Shown in pieces: positions 17,159-25,831 of a stretch of 64,000 nucleotides of DNA. The stretch spans positions 42,827 to 106,826 of the forward strand of contig CAMDUB010000003.1 of assembly GCA_945878575.1 (NCBI GenBank), given 5' to 3'. Under the pieces are notes generated by a model. It made no database searches. It was not told the origin of the DNA and worked only from the letters and a program-made list of their open reading frames with translations. The first letter of the stretch is position 1. Each line of letters starts with the position of its first letter. The position numbers and the translations under genes were made by a program. The DNA comes from Phycisphaera mikurensis NBRC 102666. Its GTDB lineage: Bacteria; Planctomycetota; Phycisphaerae; Phycisphaerales; SM1A02.

Positions 17159-17968
17159 ATGCTTGCGCGCAGCACCTGCCATCATCGAACATTTGAAATC
17201 ACGCTTGCTGACCCCAGTCGGCGAAATGCGTTGAGTTCAGCCATGTTTTCTGCACTGAACGCGCGGCTGATGGTTGCCGCGCTCGCTGCTGATGATCGCC
17301 TCATCACACACGATGGATCGCGCATTGGTGCTGATGTCGTAGTGATTCGCGGCGAGGGACATTCGTTCTCTGCCGGATTTGATTTGGCCGCTTGCGTTGC
17401 CGACGCCGCGCTGTTGCGCGAACTAGTGATGGAACTCTCCCGCACAGTGCAAGCTCTTCGCGCACTTCCCATTCCAGTGATCTGTGAAGTCCATGGCGCG
17501 GCACTGGCGGGTGGCTGCGCTTTGCTCGCCGGCGCTGACTTTGTGATCGTCGCGCCGGATGCACAACTCGGCTATCCCGTACATCGGATTGGAGTGAGTC
17601 CAGCGGTCACCCTGCCTGCGCTGATAGCCAATGCCGGCACTGGATCAGCACGACACATCACCATGGGTGGGGCAATCCACGACGGTCCATCGGCGGTTCG
17701 TGCCGGGCTAGCTACGCATTGCGCTCGTACCCCAGAGTCCCTTGCAAACGAATGCAGCGCGCTGGTCGCCTCGCTCTTGTCCAAAGAGCCAGCAGCTATG
17801 CGCGCCACAAAGCGTTGGGTGAATGAACTTGACGGATCGAACGATGCCACACGCTTCCACCACGCCGCCGAAGCTTCGGCCGCTGCTGCGGAGGGAGACG
17901 AGTTTGCAACGATGCTTCGCGATTTCTGGCAGAAGCGCCACAACACGCCGCCGGTCACGCCTCGGTGA
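17159..17968 (+). CDS. enoyl-CoA hydratase/isomerase family protein (crotonase)
   Basis: A 269-residue crotonase-fold protein. Landmarks are the CoA/oxyanion segment GEGHSFSAGFDLAA (about 65-78), HGAALAGGCALLAGADF (about 112-128) giving the second oxyanion-hole Gly, and YPVHRIGVSP. In the active-site positions normally holding two Glu in hydratases the assignments are not obvious, so the reaction (hydration, isomerisation or other) is uncertain. The ATG at 17159 is preferred: the open frame upstream runs through the hairpin region and has no family similarity. It ends 14 bases inside the 3' end of convergent deoC. The C-terminal part (NELDGSNDAT) closely echoes the crotonase at 38.2 kb. Confidence 0.85.
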   Translation: MLARSTCHHRTFEITLADPSRRNALSSAMFSALNARLMVAALAADDRLITHDGSRIGADVVVIRGEGHSFSAGFDLAACVADAALLRELVMELSRTVQALRALPIPVICEVHGAALAGGCALLAGADFVIVAPDAQLGYPVHRIGVSPAVTLPALIANAGTGSARHITMGGAIHDGPSAVRAGLATHCARTPESLANECSALVASLLSKEPAAMRATKRWVNELDGSNDATRFHHAAEASAAAAEGDEFATMLRDFWQKRHNTPPVTPR

Positions 17969-18908
17969 TGTCGTAAGCGGCCATGTACCCGCCACCCTGC
18001 ATGCGCAGGATCTGCCTTGCTAGGTCATTTGCCAGTGCACTTGCCCCAAACCGAAAGAGGTGCGGTGTCAACCACTCGTCACCAAGGGTCTCTTTCACCA
18101 TCACCAAGTATGAAATGGCCTGCTTCGCGGTACGAATCCCACCTGCGGGCTTCATACCGATGCGAATACCAGTTGCCAGAAAGTGATCACGAATTGCCTC
18201 AAGCATCACCAGTGTCACTGGCATAGTTGCGGCTGGCTGCACCTTGCCGGTAGACGTCTTGATGAATACCTCGCCATCCTTCGGCGCGGCGATTCCTGGA
18301 ACTGAGCACGCGGCTTCAATCGCCAAATCACTGGCGCGGCGGACATTCTCCAAGGTCTCCAGCTCACCAGTCTCAAGAATGATCTTGAGGTGCGCGGGCT
18401 TGCCTTTTGGTGGTTGGGCGCATCGTGCGCGCGTCTCGCGAATCTCTTGGGCGATTTCATCAAAGCGACCAGCAAGGAAGAGTCCCCGACTGATCACCAT
18501 GTCAATTTCGTCGGCACCGGCAGCAATGGCATCCACACAATCACGGAGCCGAATATCCAGTGGATACTGGCCACTTGGAAAGCCCGTCGCTACCGCCGCG
18601 ACGTTGACGCCAGAACCAGCGAGCGCCTCCTTGGCGGTAGGCACAAGCATGGGGTACACGCACACAGCTGCCACGTGAGGAGCGGGCCACTCAAGTGCAG
18701 GACGTCCCGCCGGAACGTCAACGGGCTGAATCGCCTTGCGACAAAGAGCCCGAACCTTCTCCGGTGTGTCCTTGCCTTCCAGCGTGGTGAGGTCCAACAT
18801 AGAAACAGCACACCGGAGGGCGTGCTGTTTCGAAGAAGCCTTGATCGAACGCTTCGTGAACGACTCCGCGCGACGCGCGGCCATGATGGCGTCGACACCG
18901 CGCATCAC
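17955..18908 (-). CDS. deoC: deoxyribose-phosphate aldolase
   Basis: Class I aldolase splitting 2-deoxyribose 5-phosphate into glyceraldehyde 3-phosphate and acetaldehyde. The 317 residues form a TIM barrel; the Schiff-base Lys is in FIKTSTGK (K217), and the proton-relay Lys in GMKPAGGIRT (about 246-255). It has an N-terminal extension of about 60 residues compared with E. coli-sized relatives, as in many actinobacterial and planctomycete forms. In some bacteria a long and a short aldehyde dehydrogenase lie next to deoC to take up acetaldehyde; here a pair of that shape exists but 21 kb away at 39-41 kb. Starts four bases from the end of the upstream small gene. Confidence 0.95.
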   Translation of the reverse strand: MMRGVDAIMAARRAESFTKRSIKASSKQHALRCAVSMLDLTTLEGKDTPEKVRALCRKAIQPVDVPAGRPALEWPAPHVAAVCVYPMLVPTAKEALAGSGVNVAAVATGFPSGQYPLDIRLRDCVDAIAAGADEIDMVISRGLFLAGRFDEIAQEIRETRARCAQPPKGKPAHLKIILETGELETLENVRRASDLAIEAACSVPGIAAPKDGEVFIKTSTGKVQPAATMPVTLVMLEAIRDHFLATGIRIGMKPAGGIRTAKQAISYLVMVKETLGDEWLTPHLFRFGASALANDLARQILRMQGGGYMAAYDITEA

Positions 18909-18911
18909 GGA

Positions 18912-19304
18912 TCAGCCACCTCGCGCAACGCGGAACAATTCCGTCACCGGAATTGCTTGGCGCAGAAGAAGTGCCTTTTCGCCGGCGTTTGCGTTCTCAA
19001 CGTAGTAAATGAAGAGCATTTCACCGCGGCCATCAAGTACCCACAATGCCTCGTACGGGCGCTCCGGAGGCCCAAGGCCTGTGTTCTGTGTGACAACGCT
19101 CATGCCCTGTCCACCTTGGTTGGCGGCGCCGGCGAAGGCCGCATTCAGCGGCAAGCGGGCTGCTTGAATGATGGTGAGTGCTGCCAGTAGAAATGCACTC
19201 GTCCAAAGAAGGGCGGCTGGCATATTCATTTGCTGGGCGCGCTGCTTTGTGCCGCAAGCGCAACCAGCGCTGGTGCATGTTGATGTTTCGTTTGAGTGTT
19301 CCAT
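18912..19304 (-). CDS. small single-pass membrane protein, unknown
   Basis: Not recognised. A 130-residue protein with a short cytosolic N-terminus containing a Cys cluster (three Cys within CTSAGCAC, residues 10-17), one membrane helix (about 29-49), and an extracytoplasmic C-terminal half with the segment ALWVLDGRGEMLFIYYVEN. A similar pattern (ITDETTNEVVAISWYEN) occurs in the next upstream small gene, so the two may be distant paralogs. It lies three bases before deoC and is probably co-transcribed with it. A metal or Fe-S role for the Cys cluster is only a possibility. Confidence 0.7.
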   Translation of the reverse strand: MEHSNETSTCTSAGCACGTKQRAQQMNMPAALLWTSAFLLAALTIIQAARLPLNAAFAGAANQGGQGMSVVTQNTGLGPPERPYEALWVLDGRGEMLFIYYVENANAGEKALLLRQAIPVTELFRVARGG

Positions 19305-19359
19305 AGTGAGTCCTTGGTGAGTTGCTTGTTGTGAGAGTGTTGGTGATGGCGCTCTGTGA

Positions 19360-19647
19360 TCAGCGCGTCTTCGCGGCCTGTACCGCGTCGGCGGTCATGT
19401 TGCGATAGCCAAGACCAACCAAACGCTTGGTGTTCTCATACCAACTGATTGCAACTACTTCATTGGTGGTCTCGTCTGTGATGTAGACGACACCCTGGAT
19501 AATGCCGTTCACCGTTCCGCCCACCATGGTGTAGGTGGAGCGTGGACGAAGTTGTGCCGATGCGGATGGCATGAGTGTCACCGCTGCAAGCGCGGCCAAC
19601 AGTCCGGCGTTGAGGAAGATGAGCGGACGAAGCGATGTGCGCGACAT
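19360..19647 (-). CDS. small exported protein, unknown
   Basis: Not recognised. A 95-residue protein with a clear signal peptide (MSRTSLRPL, hydrophobic core to about 26, cleavage probably after ASA or AQ near 31-32). The mature part of about 64 residues carries a beta-rich centre (VNGIIQGVVYITDET) and SWYENTKRL. The ATG at 19647 is chosen because it starts the signal peptide; an upstream ATG at 19704 would bury it. It precedes the Cys-cluster membrane gene by 55 bases on the same strand. Confidence 0.7.
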   Translation of the reverse strand: MSRTSLRPLIFLNAGLLAALAAVTLMPSASAQLRPRSTYTMVGGTVNGIIQGVVYITDETTNEVVAISWYENTKRLVGLGYRNMTADAVQAAKTR

Positions 19648-19741
19648 ATGAATCTCCGGGACGGCTGTGTAGCGCGCTGTGTTCGCGCGTGCCCTGCTCG
19701 CCACATGGCTAAACAGGAGCCCGGCAGGATACCGGGTTCAA

Positions 19742-19775
19742 GGTGAAATCCGCGGTGATGGCGCTTTCTTTCACC
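19742..19775 (-). promoter_or_regulatory. hairpin between the MBL gene and the small exported gene
   Basis: On the minus strand GGTGAAA (19775-19769) pairs with TTTCACC (19748-19742), followed by a short CCCGG/CCGGG stem (about 19720-19736). The 170-base gap holding them is downstream of the MBL hydrolase and upstream of the small exported gene. There is no T run after it. It may be a leader structure or a factor-dependent terminator. Confidence 0.3.
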
Positions 19776-19817
19776 ATGGCGGGACCACCATGCGCGCGCC
19801 GCGATTCAGGGCGGGTG

Positions 19818-20669
19818 CTACCGCTCGTTCCCTGTTGACAGTCCGCGCTGCACTACACAATCACCCGATTCGTGATCAAGTACCAGCCGCCAATGCTCAC
19901 GATCGGCGTCAGCCAGCATCGCCCGCTTAGTCAGCATGGTCTGGTGCGGGAGCATGTCGTATCCCAAACTCGCCGCGGGGTGCGCATGATGAATGGTGGG
20001 CATGGTGTCGCCCGGGAAACACACTGTTCCCTTGCCGTCGTCCCATAGCACCATGTGGTGACCCCACGTGTGCCCAGGCGCGACGCGGACACGTATGCCG
20101 GTAACTGGCTCCGCGTCGCCATCGTGAAGTACCACGCACCCTTGTAATGGCTCCAAGTTGGCAGGTAAATAGGTGCGCGACATGGTGCTCTTATTGGCAA
20201 GGGCATCCAGCCACTCTTGGCGCTGCACGTGGACGCGCGCATTTGGAAACACCAATTCCAATGCACCGCTTGCACTTAACCGAGTCAACCCACCCGCGTG
20301 GTCAAAGTGCAGGTGTGTCAGAACCACGTGGGCGATTGACGTCGGATCGACATCTATGTCTTGAAGCGCATGTTCCACAGTACGAACACGGCCGTCGGTG
20401 CCGCGCTCAAAGAGATAGATCGCTTCTTCCTTCGGTGTCCACTTCCCACCGGCGCCGGACTCCACCAATATGCGCTCGACTGCACCGCTCTGCGTGGTGC
20501 GTTCCAGGAGCACGCAGTTCATGGACAACCAAATGCGATTGTCCGCATCGGCCTCAATCCATTTGCTCCACATGGACTTCGGGATCAGTCCAAACATTCC
20601 GCCCCCATCAAGACGAAATCCCCCTGCTCGGAGGATTCGCCATGAAAACACGGGGGTTTCAGCGGTCAA
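19818..20669 (-). CDS. MBL-fold metallo-hydrolase
   Basis: A 283-residue metallo-beta-lactamase-fold hydrolase, without a signal peptide. The metal motif THLHFDH (H119, H121, D123, H124) is complete, with later ligands in PGHTWGHH and FPGDTMPTIHH. The layout (substrate-side strand NCVLLER, then VESGAGGKW) resembles lactonase-like and quorum-quenching members, but those activities cannot be told from sequence. It lies 12 bases after the stop side of the upstream nucleotide-sugar dehydrogenase on the same strand, though a shared pathway is not evident. Confidence 0.88.
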   Translation of the reverse strand: MTAETPVFSWRILRAGGFRLDGGGMFGLIPKSMWSKWIEADADNRIWLSMNCVLLERTTQSGAVERILVESGAGGKWTPKEEAIYLFERGTDGRVRTVEHALQDIDVDPTSIAHVVLTHLHFDHAGGLTRLSASGALELVFPNARVHVQRQEWLDALANKSTMSRTYLPANLEPLQGCVVLHDGDAEPVTGIRVRVAPGHTWGHHMVLWDDGKGTVCFPGDTMPTIHHAHPAASLGYDMLPHQTMLTKRAMLADADREHWRLVLDHESGDCVVQRGLSTGNER

Positions 20670-20681
20670 ACGGACCTTTCG

Positions 20682-22013
20682 TCACGCCTTCACCACACGC
20701 GCCTTGCCGGTACCGGCAGGAACAGTGGCCATGGCGTTACGGGTGTCCACCACCAACTTGGCATTCTTGGCAAGATTGGAGTAGTCGACGGCATCGTGGT
20801 CGGTGAGGATGAGCACACAGTCGCTTGCCTTGAGATTTGCTTCATTCAGCTCAACACTCTTGAGATCGATCCGATACTTGCGCATGGATGGATAGGAAGG
20901 AATGTGCGGGTCGTGGTAGGTGACCTCAGCACCCTTGTCGCGGAGAATTTCAATGATCTCCGCGCTTGGGCTTTCGCGTGAATCATCAATGTTCTTCTTG
21001 TACGCCACGCCAATCACCAGAACCTTGGAACCCTTGATGCTCTTGCAATCATCATTCAACGCACTCTGGGTGCGCTCAATGACGTAGTGCGGCATGGCGG
21101 TGTTGATTTCACCAGCGAGCTCAATGAAGCGAGTGATACGACCAACTTCCTTCGCCTTCCACGTCAGATAGAACGGATCAATCGGAATGCAGTGACCACC
21201 AAGGCCTGGGCCTGGATAGAAAGGCATGAATCCGAAGGGCTTTGTTCCAGCGGCGGCGACCACTTCCCAGACATCAATGTTCATGTCCGTAAGCACGGTC
21301 TTCATTTCATTGACGAGCGCAATATTCACGGCGCGGAAGATGTTCTCAAGAAGTTTGGCTGTTTCTGCAACTTCGGCGCTGGAAACGAAGTGCGCCTTGC
21401 TGACCACGCGGCTGTACAGCGCGTATGCCAACTTGCCGGACACTTCGTCGGTGCCACCAACGAGCTTGGGAATCACTGAAGCGGAGAAGTTTGGGTTGCC
21501 CGGATCTTCACGCTCTGGGCTGTACGCCAAGAAGTAATCCTCATTACGCTTCAGTCCGGTGGCGTCAAGAATCGGGCCCATCTCGTCGCGCGTGGTGCCG
21601 GGGTAAGTGGTGCTCTCCAGGACCACTAACTGCCCCTTGCGGAGCACGTTGGCAACCAGCTTGGTTGAGTCAAGAACAAACGAGAGATCTGGTTCCTTGT
21701 GATGGCCAAGCGGTGTTGGGACGCAAATCAAGATCGCGTCGGCTTTTTGGAGATCAATTGGATTTGTGGTGCCTAGGAATCCGTCGTTTGACTTGATGTA
21801 GTCAAAGAAGTCCTGCCCAAGGTGATGGATGTACGGTTTGCCCGCCTTGATATTATCGATCTTTCGTTGGTCGATATCGAAGCCAACCACCTTGAAGCCA
21901 GCCTTGAGGCAAGCGTGCGAGAGTGGGAGTCCAACGTAACCAAGGCCGACGATGCCGACGGTGGCGGACTTAGATTCGATCTTCTTGAGGAGTTCGGTAG
22001 CGATTGTGTTCAT
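20682..22013 (-). CDS. nucleotide-sugar dehydrogenase (UDP-GlcNAc/UDP-ManNAc 6-dehydrogenase type)
   Basis: NAD-dependent four-electron oxidase that turns a UDP-hexose or UDP-N-acetylhexosamine into the uronic acid for polysaccharide synthesis. The 443 residues show the Rossmann motif GIVGLGYVGLPLS (20-32), the middle-domain Cys in GGHCIPIDPFYL (about 270), and the C-terminal UDP-binding domain starting KVLVIGVAYKKN. The wording IPKLVGG and length fit the WbpA/TviB group rather than UDP-glucose dehydrogenase; the exact sugar is not certain. No glycosyltransferases are nearby. Confidence 0.9.
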   Translation of the reverse strand: MNTIATELLKKIESKSATVGIVGLGYVGLPLSHACLKAGFKVVGFDIDQRKIDNIKAGKPYIHHLGQDFFDYIKSNDGFLGTTNPIDLQKADAILICVPTPLGHHKEPDLSFVLDSTKLVANVLRKGQLVVLESTTYPGTTRDEMGPILDATGLKRNEDYFLAYSPEREDPGNPNFSASVIPKLVGGTDEVSGKLAYALYSRVVSKAHFVSSAEVAETAKLLENIFRAVNIALVNEMKTVLTDMNIDVWEVVAAAGTKPFGFMPFYPGPGLGGHCIPIDPFYLTWKAKEVGRITRFIELAGEINTAMPHYVIERTQSALNDDCKSIKGSKVLVIGVAYKKNIDDSRESPSAEIIEILRDKGAEVTYHDPHIPSYPSMRKYRIDLKSVELNEANLKASDCVLILTDHDAVDYSNLAKNAKLVVDTRNAMATVPAGTGKARVVKA

Positions 22014-22107
22014 GGTTTGTTCCGGGCCGGATTCAGTGGGTTTCAGTGTTGTTTGAAGGTATCAAGACCGTATTCATCGGCAGTAAATCAAAGCCGAATG
22101 AAGTAAC

Positions 22108-23523
22108 TCAGACCAAATTCTCGGGATTCTCTAACAGCCCAACCACCGTATTGAGGAAGCGGGCGCCCTCTGCACCATCCACCACGCGGTGGTCGCAACT
22201 GAGGGACAGTGGCAGGGAAAGACCCGCGTAGAAACGGCCGTCCTTCACCATGACGCGCTCTTTGGCGCGCCCAGCGGCAAGAATGGCCACTTCGGGGTAG
22301 TTAATGATCGGCGTAGCAAACATGCCGCCATAACTACCCACGTTGGAAATGGTGAACGTGCCACCCATCGACTCTTCGCGCTTAATGGATCGATCCTTAC
22401 AAGCCCCGGCAAGACGCTTGATCTCGTTGGCAAGTTCAACTGGTGACTTCTTCTCTGCATCCTTGATCACCGGAACCATCAGCCCTGCATCGGTATCGAC
22501 GGCGCAACCAAGATTCACTGGACCCTTGATCAGGATCTCGCTATTGGCATCATCAGTGATGGCATTGAGCGTTGGATGCTTCTTCAGCGCCTTGCAAATT
22601 GCCGCCATGATGAACGGCAACATGCTCAACTTCTGACCAGTGACGCGGCTGTACTCCTTGCGCTTCTGGTCAAGTTGAGTGATGTCTGCTTCATCAACAA
22701 CGGTGAAATGCACCGTGGTTCGAACACTGCGATCAAGGCTCTCGGCGATCTTGCGTCGCACGCCACGGAACGGCACCCGCTGGGTGACGCCGTTTTGATC
22801 AATGAACACCGTTCCTGCTGCAATTGCCGTGGAACGAGGCGCGAACCCGGTGCTTGACGCTGTGCTCACTGCAGCGCCGCCGTTGCCGTCACTGGCAAAG
22901 GACTCAATGTCGGAGGCAGTCACACGCCCACCACGACCGCTACCTGGAATGCGTTGAATATCGACACCAAGTTCACGCGCGATGCGGCGCACCGCCGGTG
23001 TCGCTAGCGCCTTACCTTCGCGAGAAACAACGGCCACTTCCGAAGAACGACGCGCAAAGCGGTCGCTCACGGTCAGTGTTCCGCTCATGGTTCCAACGAC
23101 GGTTCCTTGATCATCCGCAGCGGCAGGTGCGCCAGCCGCTACTTGCGCAGACATGCACGAAGACGCGGCCTGTGAACTGCCGTTACTACTTCCACTGGCC
23201 GCCGGCTTCGCGGCCGCACTGCTCGGACCGCTCGTACTAGGCGCAATCTTCGCCGCCGCGCCAACCGGGACATACCGCACCAGCACCGCGCCCACCTTGA
23301 TGATGTCGCCAGCCTTGCCGCAGATCTCTGTCAGTGTGCCGGCCCATGGTGAAGGAACTTCCACCAACGCCTTGTCCGTTTGCATCTCGGCGAGCGTCTG
23401 GCTCTCCTTGACGGTGTCGCCAGCCTTCACCTTCCAGTCGATGAGTTCCGCCTCAGCGAGACCCTCGCCAAGATCAGGGAGGAGGAAGTGGCTCTTGTCG
23501 CTCGGTTGCTTGATTCCGGCCAT
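22108..23523 (-). CDS. pyruvate/2-oxoacid dehydrogenase E2, dihydrolipoyl acyltransferase
   Basis: Core acyltransferase of the dehydrogenase complex. The 471 residues contain one lipoyl domain (about 10-85, lipoylated Lys in MQTDKALVEV, K51), an Ala/Ser-rich flexible linker, a peripheral-subunit-binding domain (ATPAVRRIARELGV to VTASDIESF), and the catalytic domain ending in CDHRVVDGA with the active His and Asp. The ATG at 23523 begins the lipoyl domain; the longer upstream frame lies inside pdhB. Order on the transcript is E1alpha, E1beta, E2 with gaps of 57 and 22 bases. Pyruvate is the most likely substrate, but branched-chain 2-oxoacids cannot be excluded from sequence alone. Confidence 0.92.
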   Translation of the reverse strand: MAGIKQPSDKSHFLLPDLGEGLAEAELIDWKVKAGDTVKESQTLAEMQTDKALVEVPSPWAGTLTEICGKAGDIIKVGAVLVRYVPVGAAAKIAPSTSGPSSAAAKPAASGSSNGSSQAASSCMSAQVAAGAPAAADDQGTVVGTMSGTLTVSDRFARRSSEVAVVSREGKALATPAVRRIARELGVDIQRIPGSGRGGRVTASDIESFASDGNGGAAVSTASSTGFAPRSTAIAAGTVFIDQNGVTQRVPFRGVRRKIAESLDRSVRTTVHFTVVDEADITQLDQKRKEYSRVTGQKLSMLPFIMAAICKALKKHPTLNAITDDANSEILIKGPVNLGCAVDTDAGLMVPVIKDAEKKSPVELANEIKRLAGACKDRSIKREESMGGTFTISNVGSYGGMFATPIINYPEVAILAAGRAKERVMVKDGRFYAGLSLPLSLSCDHRVVDGAEGARFLNTVVGLLENPENLV

Positions 23524-23545
23524 CGGTGTTCCCTTTGCTACTCGG

Positions 23546-24514
23546 TCAGTACGCCATGATGTCGTCGATCGCACGTCCAATGCGTGATGCATCGGGCATG
23601 TAATCAAGTTCAAGCTTGTAGTACGGCATGATCGTGTCGAACCCACTAACGCGCTGCACTGGGGCTTCCAGGTGAAGGAAGCAGCGCTCCATGATGCGTG
23701 CTGAAATTTCCGCGCCAAAGCCACAGGTCAGCGGTGCCTCATGCACCACCACGCAACGGCCGGTCTTCTTCACGCTCTCCTCGATCGCATCAATATCGAA
23801 TGGATAAATCGTGCGCAGGTCAATGAGTTCAATGTCCTTGCCACTCTTCTCGATCGCCTGCATGCACTGCACAACGCTCGCGCCCCAACTGACGATGGTG
23901 AGCTCGTTGCCCTCGCACACCGTGCGCGCCTTGCCGATTGGCAAGACATATTCATCCTCCGGAACTTCTTCGCGGAATGCCCGGTAAATACGCTTTGGCT
24001 CAAAGAACATCACTGGGTCTGGATCGCGAATCGAAGCAATCAACAAGCCCTTGGCGTCGTACGGCGAACTTGGCATCACTACTTTCAGGCCAGGCGTGTG
24101 CGCGTAGATCGCTTCAGGCGAATCACTGTGCAACTCCGGCGCATGAATGCCGCCACCGACAGGAATGCGAATCGTCAGTGGGACTGGAAACGCGCCGCGC
24201 GTGCGAGTGCGCATGCGCGCTGCGTGACTGCAGATCTGGTCATAGGCCGGTCCAAGAAATCCATCGAACTGAATCTCTGGAACTGGGCGCAGGCCGCCCA
24301 TTGCCAAGCCGATCGCGGTGCCGATGATTCCACTCTCTGCGAGCGGCGTGTCGACCACGCGCTTCTCACCGAAGCGCTTCTGCAAGCCTTCGGTGACGCG
24401 GAACACTCCACCGTTTGCACCGACATCCTCGCCAAGAAGCAAGACGCGTGGGTCCTTCTCCATCTCTTGGATGAGGGCGAGATTGATTGCCTGGACCATG
24501 TTGAGGTTTGCCAT
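23546..24514 (-). CDS. pdhB: pyruvate/2-oxoacid dehydrogenase E1 component, beta subunit
   Basis: The 322-residue beta subunit that, with the alpha subunit, forms the thiamine diphosphate-dependent E1. It shows LGEDVGANGGVFRVTEGL (about 27-44), the diphosphate-side Glu region, LAESGIIGTAIGLA, and a C-terminal transketolase domain ending LELDYMPDASRI. Length is normal for the family. It sits between pdhA and the E2 gene. Confidence 0.94.
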   Translation of the reverse strand: MANLNMVQAINLALIQEMEKDPRVLLLGEDVGANGGVFRVTEGLQKRFGEKRVVDTPLAESGIIGTAIGLAMGGLRPVPEIQFDGFLGPAYDQICSHAARMRTRTRGAFPVPLTIRIPVGGGIHAPELHSDSPEAIYAHTPGLKVVMPSSPYDAKGLLIASIRDPDPVMFFEPKRIYRAFREEVPEDEYVLPIGKARTVCEGNELTIVSWGASVVQCMQAIEKSGKDIELIDLRTIYPFDIDAIEESVKKTGRCVVVHEAPLTCGFGAEISARIMERCFLHLEAPVQRVSGFDTIMPYYKLELDYMPDASRIGRAIDDIMAY

Positions 24515-24571
24515 CGTGCGATCCTCTGTGAGTAAATTCAGCCTGATTTCACAGGTTATTGAGCGAATCGA

Positions 24572-25708
24572 TCAGTGCGCTTGTTCAGTCACGCGGTTCA
24601 GATGATCGGTGTTTGTCAGTTGACTCGGGTCTTGGCCAAGCGAGTGCGTCTGCATGGTGTCGCGTTGCAGCGCAAGGTCGGGCGGAAGTTCGAGATACAT
24701 GGAATTAAAGAAGTCAGCAGAGTGCGGCGCAGCAATGTTCTCGGCGCGCGCAACTGCCTCGCCGATCAACTTCTCAGCGCGTTCAAGAAGTGCGGCTTCC
24801 TTCTTGTCGTCCCACAGCTTGAGTTTTTCCATGTGCTTGCGAACGCGAATCATTGGATCGCGAGCGCGCCAAACATCTACTTCAGCCTTGTCGCGGTAAC
24901 GGCTCGCATCGTCCGCCGTAGTGTGGTCGGCAAGGCGATAGGTCACCATCTCAATGAACGTTGGCTTGCCTTCGGTACGCGCGCGTTCGATCGCCTCACG
25001 CATTGCATAGACCGTTGCAAAGATGTCGTTGCCGTCTACTTGCATGCAAGGCATTCCATAGGCAATTCCACGCTGCGCAACCGTTGGTGCGCTGCATTGA
25101 ATACGGCCAGGAACACTGATTGCCCAGAAGTTGTTCTGGCAGACGAAAACCACAGGAATATCAAGGTTTGCAGCGAAGTTGGCAGCTTCATGGAAGTCGC
25201 CTTCGCTGGTGGCGCCGTCGCCAAAGAACGTGCAGGCGATCTGCTTCTCGCCGCGATACTTGGCCGCCCAGGCAAGACCAGTGGCGTGAAGCATCTGTGT
25301 GCCAATCGGAACAGCGATCGGCGTGGCGTAGTGCTCACGAGGCATTGCATTGCCGCGTTCGTCACCCATCCAGTGCAGGAGGATTGCTTCCATCGGGACG
25401 CCGCGCCAGAACAGACCGCAGTTCTCGCGATAGCAGGTGACCAGCCAATCCTTCTTGTCGAGCGCGTATGCGGCACCCAGACTGGTGGCCTCTTGCCCCA
25501 TGTTCTGCGGGTAGGTACCCATGCGACCGGAACGCTGAAGGCGAAAGGCAACATCGTCAAGGCGACGACACGTGAACATGGCCTCGTAGAGCTTGATGAG
25601 GTCGGCGTCAGGGATGAGACCCTTGCCGAGCTTCTCGTCGAAGTTCCCATGCTCGTCGAGGATCGAAATGCGCGGGATCTCGGTCTTAAAGGCGGTGGTG
25701 ATGGGCAT
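24572..25708 (-). CDS. pdhA: pyruvate/2-oxoacid dehydrogenase E1 component, alpha subunit
   Basis: Catalyses decarboxylation and reductive acylation of E2 lipoyl groups together with the beta subunit. The 378 residues carry the thiamine diphosphate motif starting GDGATSEGDFHEA and ending CQNNFWAIS, plus the phosphorylation-loop-like segment RLADHTTADDASRYR. First gene of the three-gene unit; 123 non-coding bases separate it from the lipoprotein gene that precedes it on the same strand, room for a promoter. Confidence 0.94.
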   Translation of the reverse strand: MPITTAFKTEIPRISILDEHGNFDEKLGKGLIPDADLIKLYEAMFTCRRLDDVAFRLQRSGRMGTYPQNMGQEATSLGAAYALDKKDWLVTCYRENCGLFWRGVPMEAILLHWMGDERGNAMPREHYATPIAVPIGTQMLHATGLAWAAKYRGEKQIACTFFGDGATSEGDFHEAANFAANLDIPVVFVCQNNFWAISVPGRIQCSAPTVAQRGIAYGMPCMQVDGNDIFATVYAMREAIERARTEGKPTFIEMVTYRLADHTTADDASRYRDKAEVDVWRARDPMIRVRKHMEKLKLWDDKKEAALLERAEKLIGEAVARAENIAAPHSADFFNSMYLELPPDLALQRDTMQTHSLGQDPSQLTNTDHLNRVTEQAH

Positions 25709-25831
25709 AGATCGCGCAGTCTAGACCACCGCGGCGGGATGATTGTTGTGAAGCCGCGGACAAGATGATTGAAATTGACCGCTGAAACCCGCAATTATTG
25801 CCGAGATATCTGGACATTGGCCCACTGGACA

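Noticed and set aside
18390..19190. Plus-strand open frame of 266 codons over deoC and the small membrane gene
   Set aside because: Antisense to two better-supported genes; basic Arg/His-rich translation.
24575..25768. Plus-strand open frame of 397 codons antisense to pdhA
   Set aside because: It lies wholly opposite a clearly identified E1 alpha gene and its translation has no family features; long antisense frames are common in this base composition.
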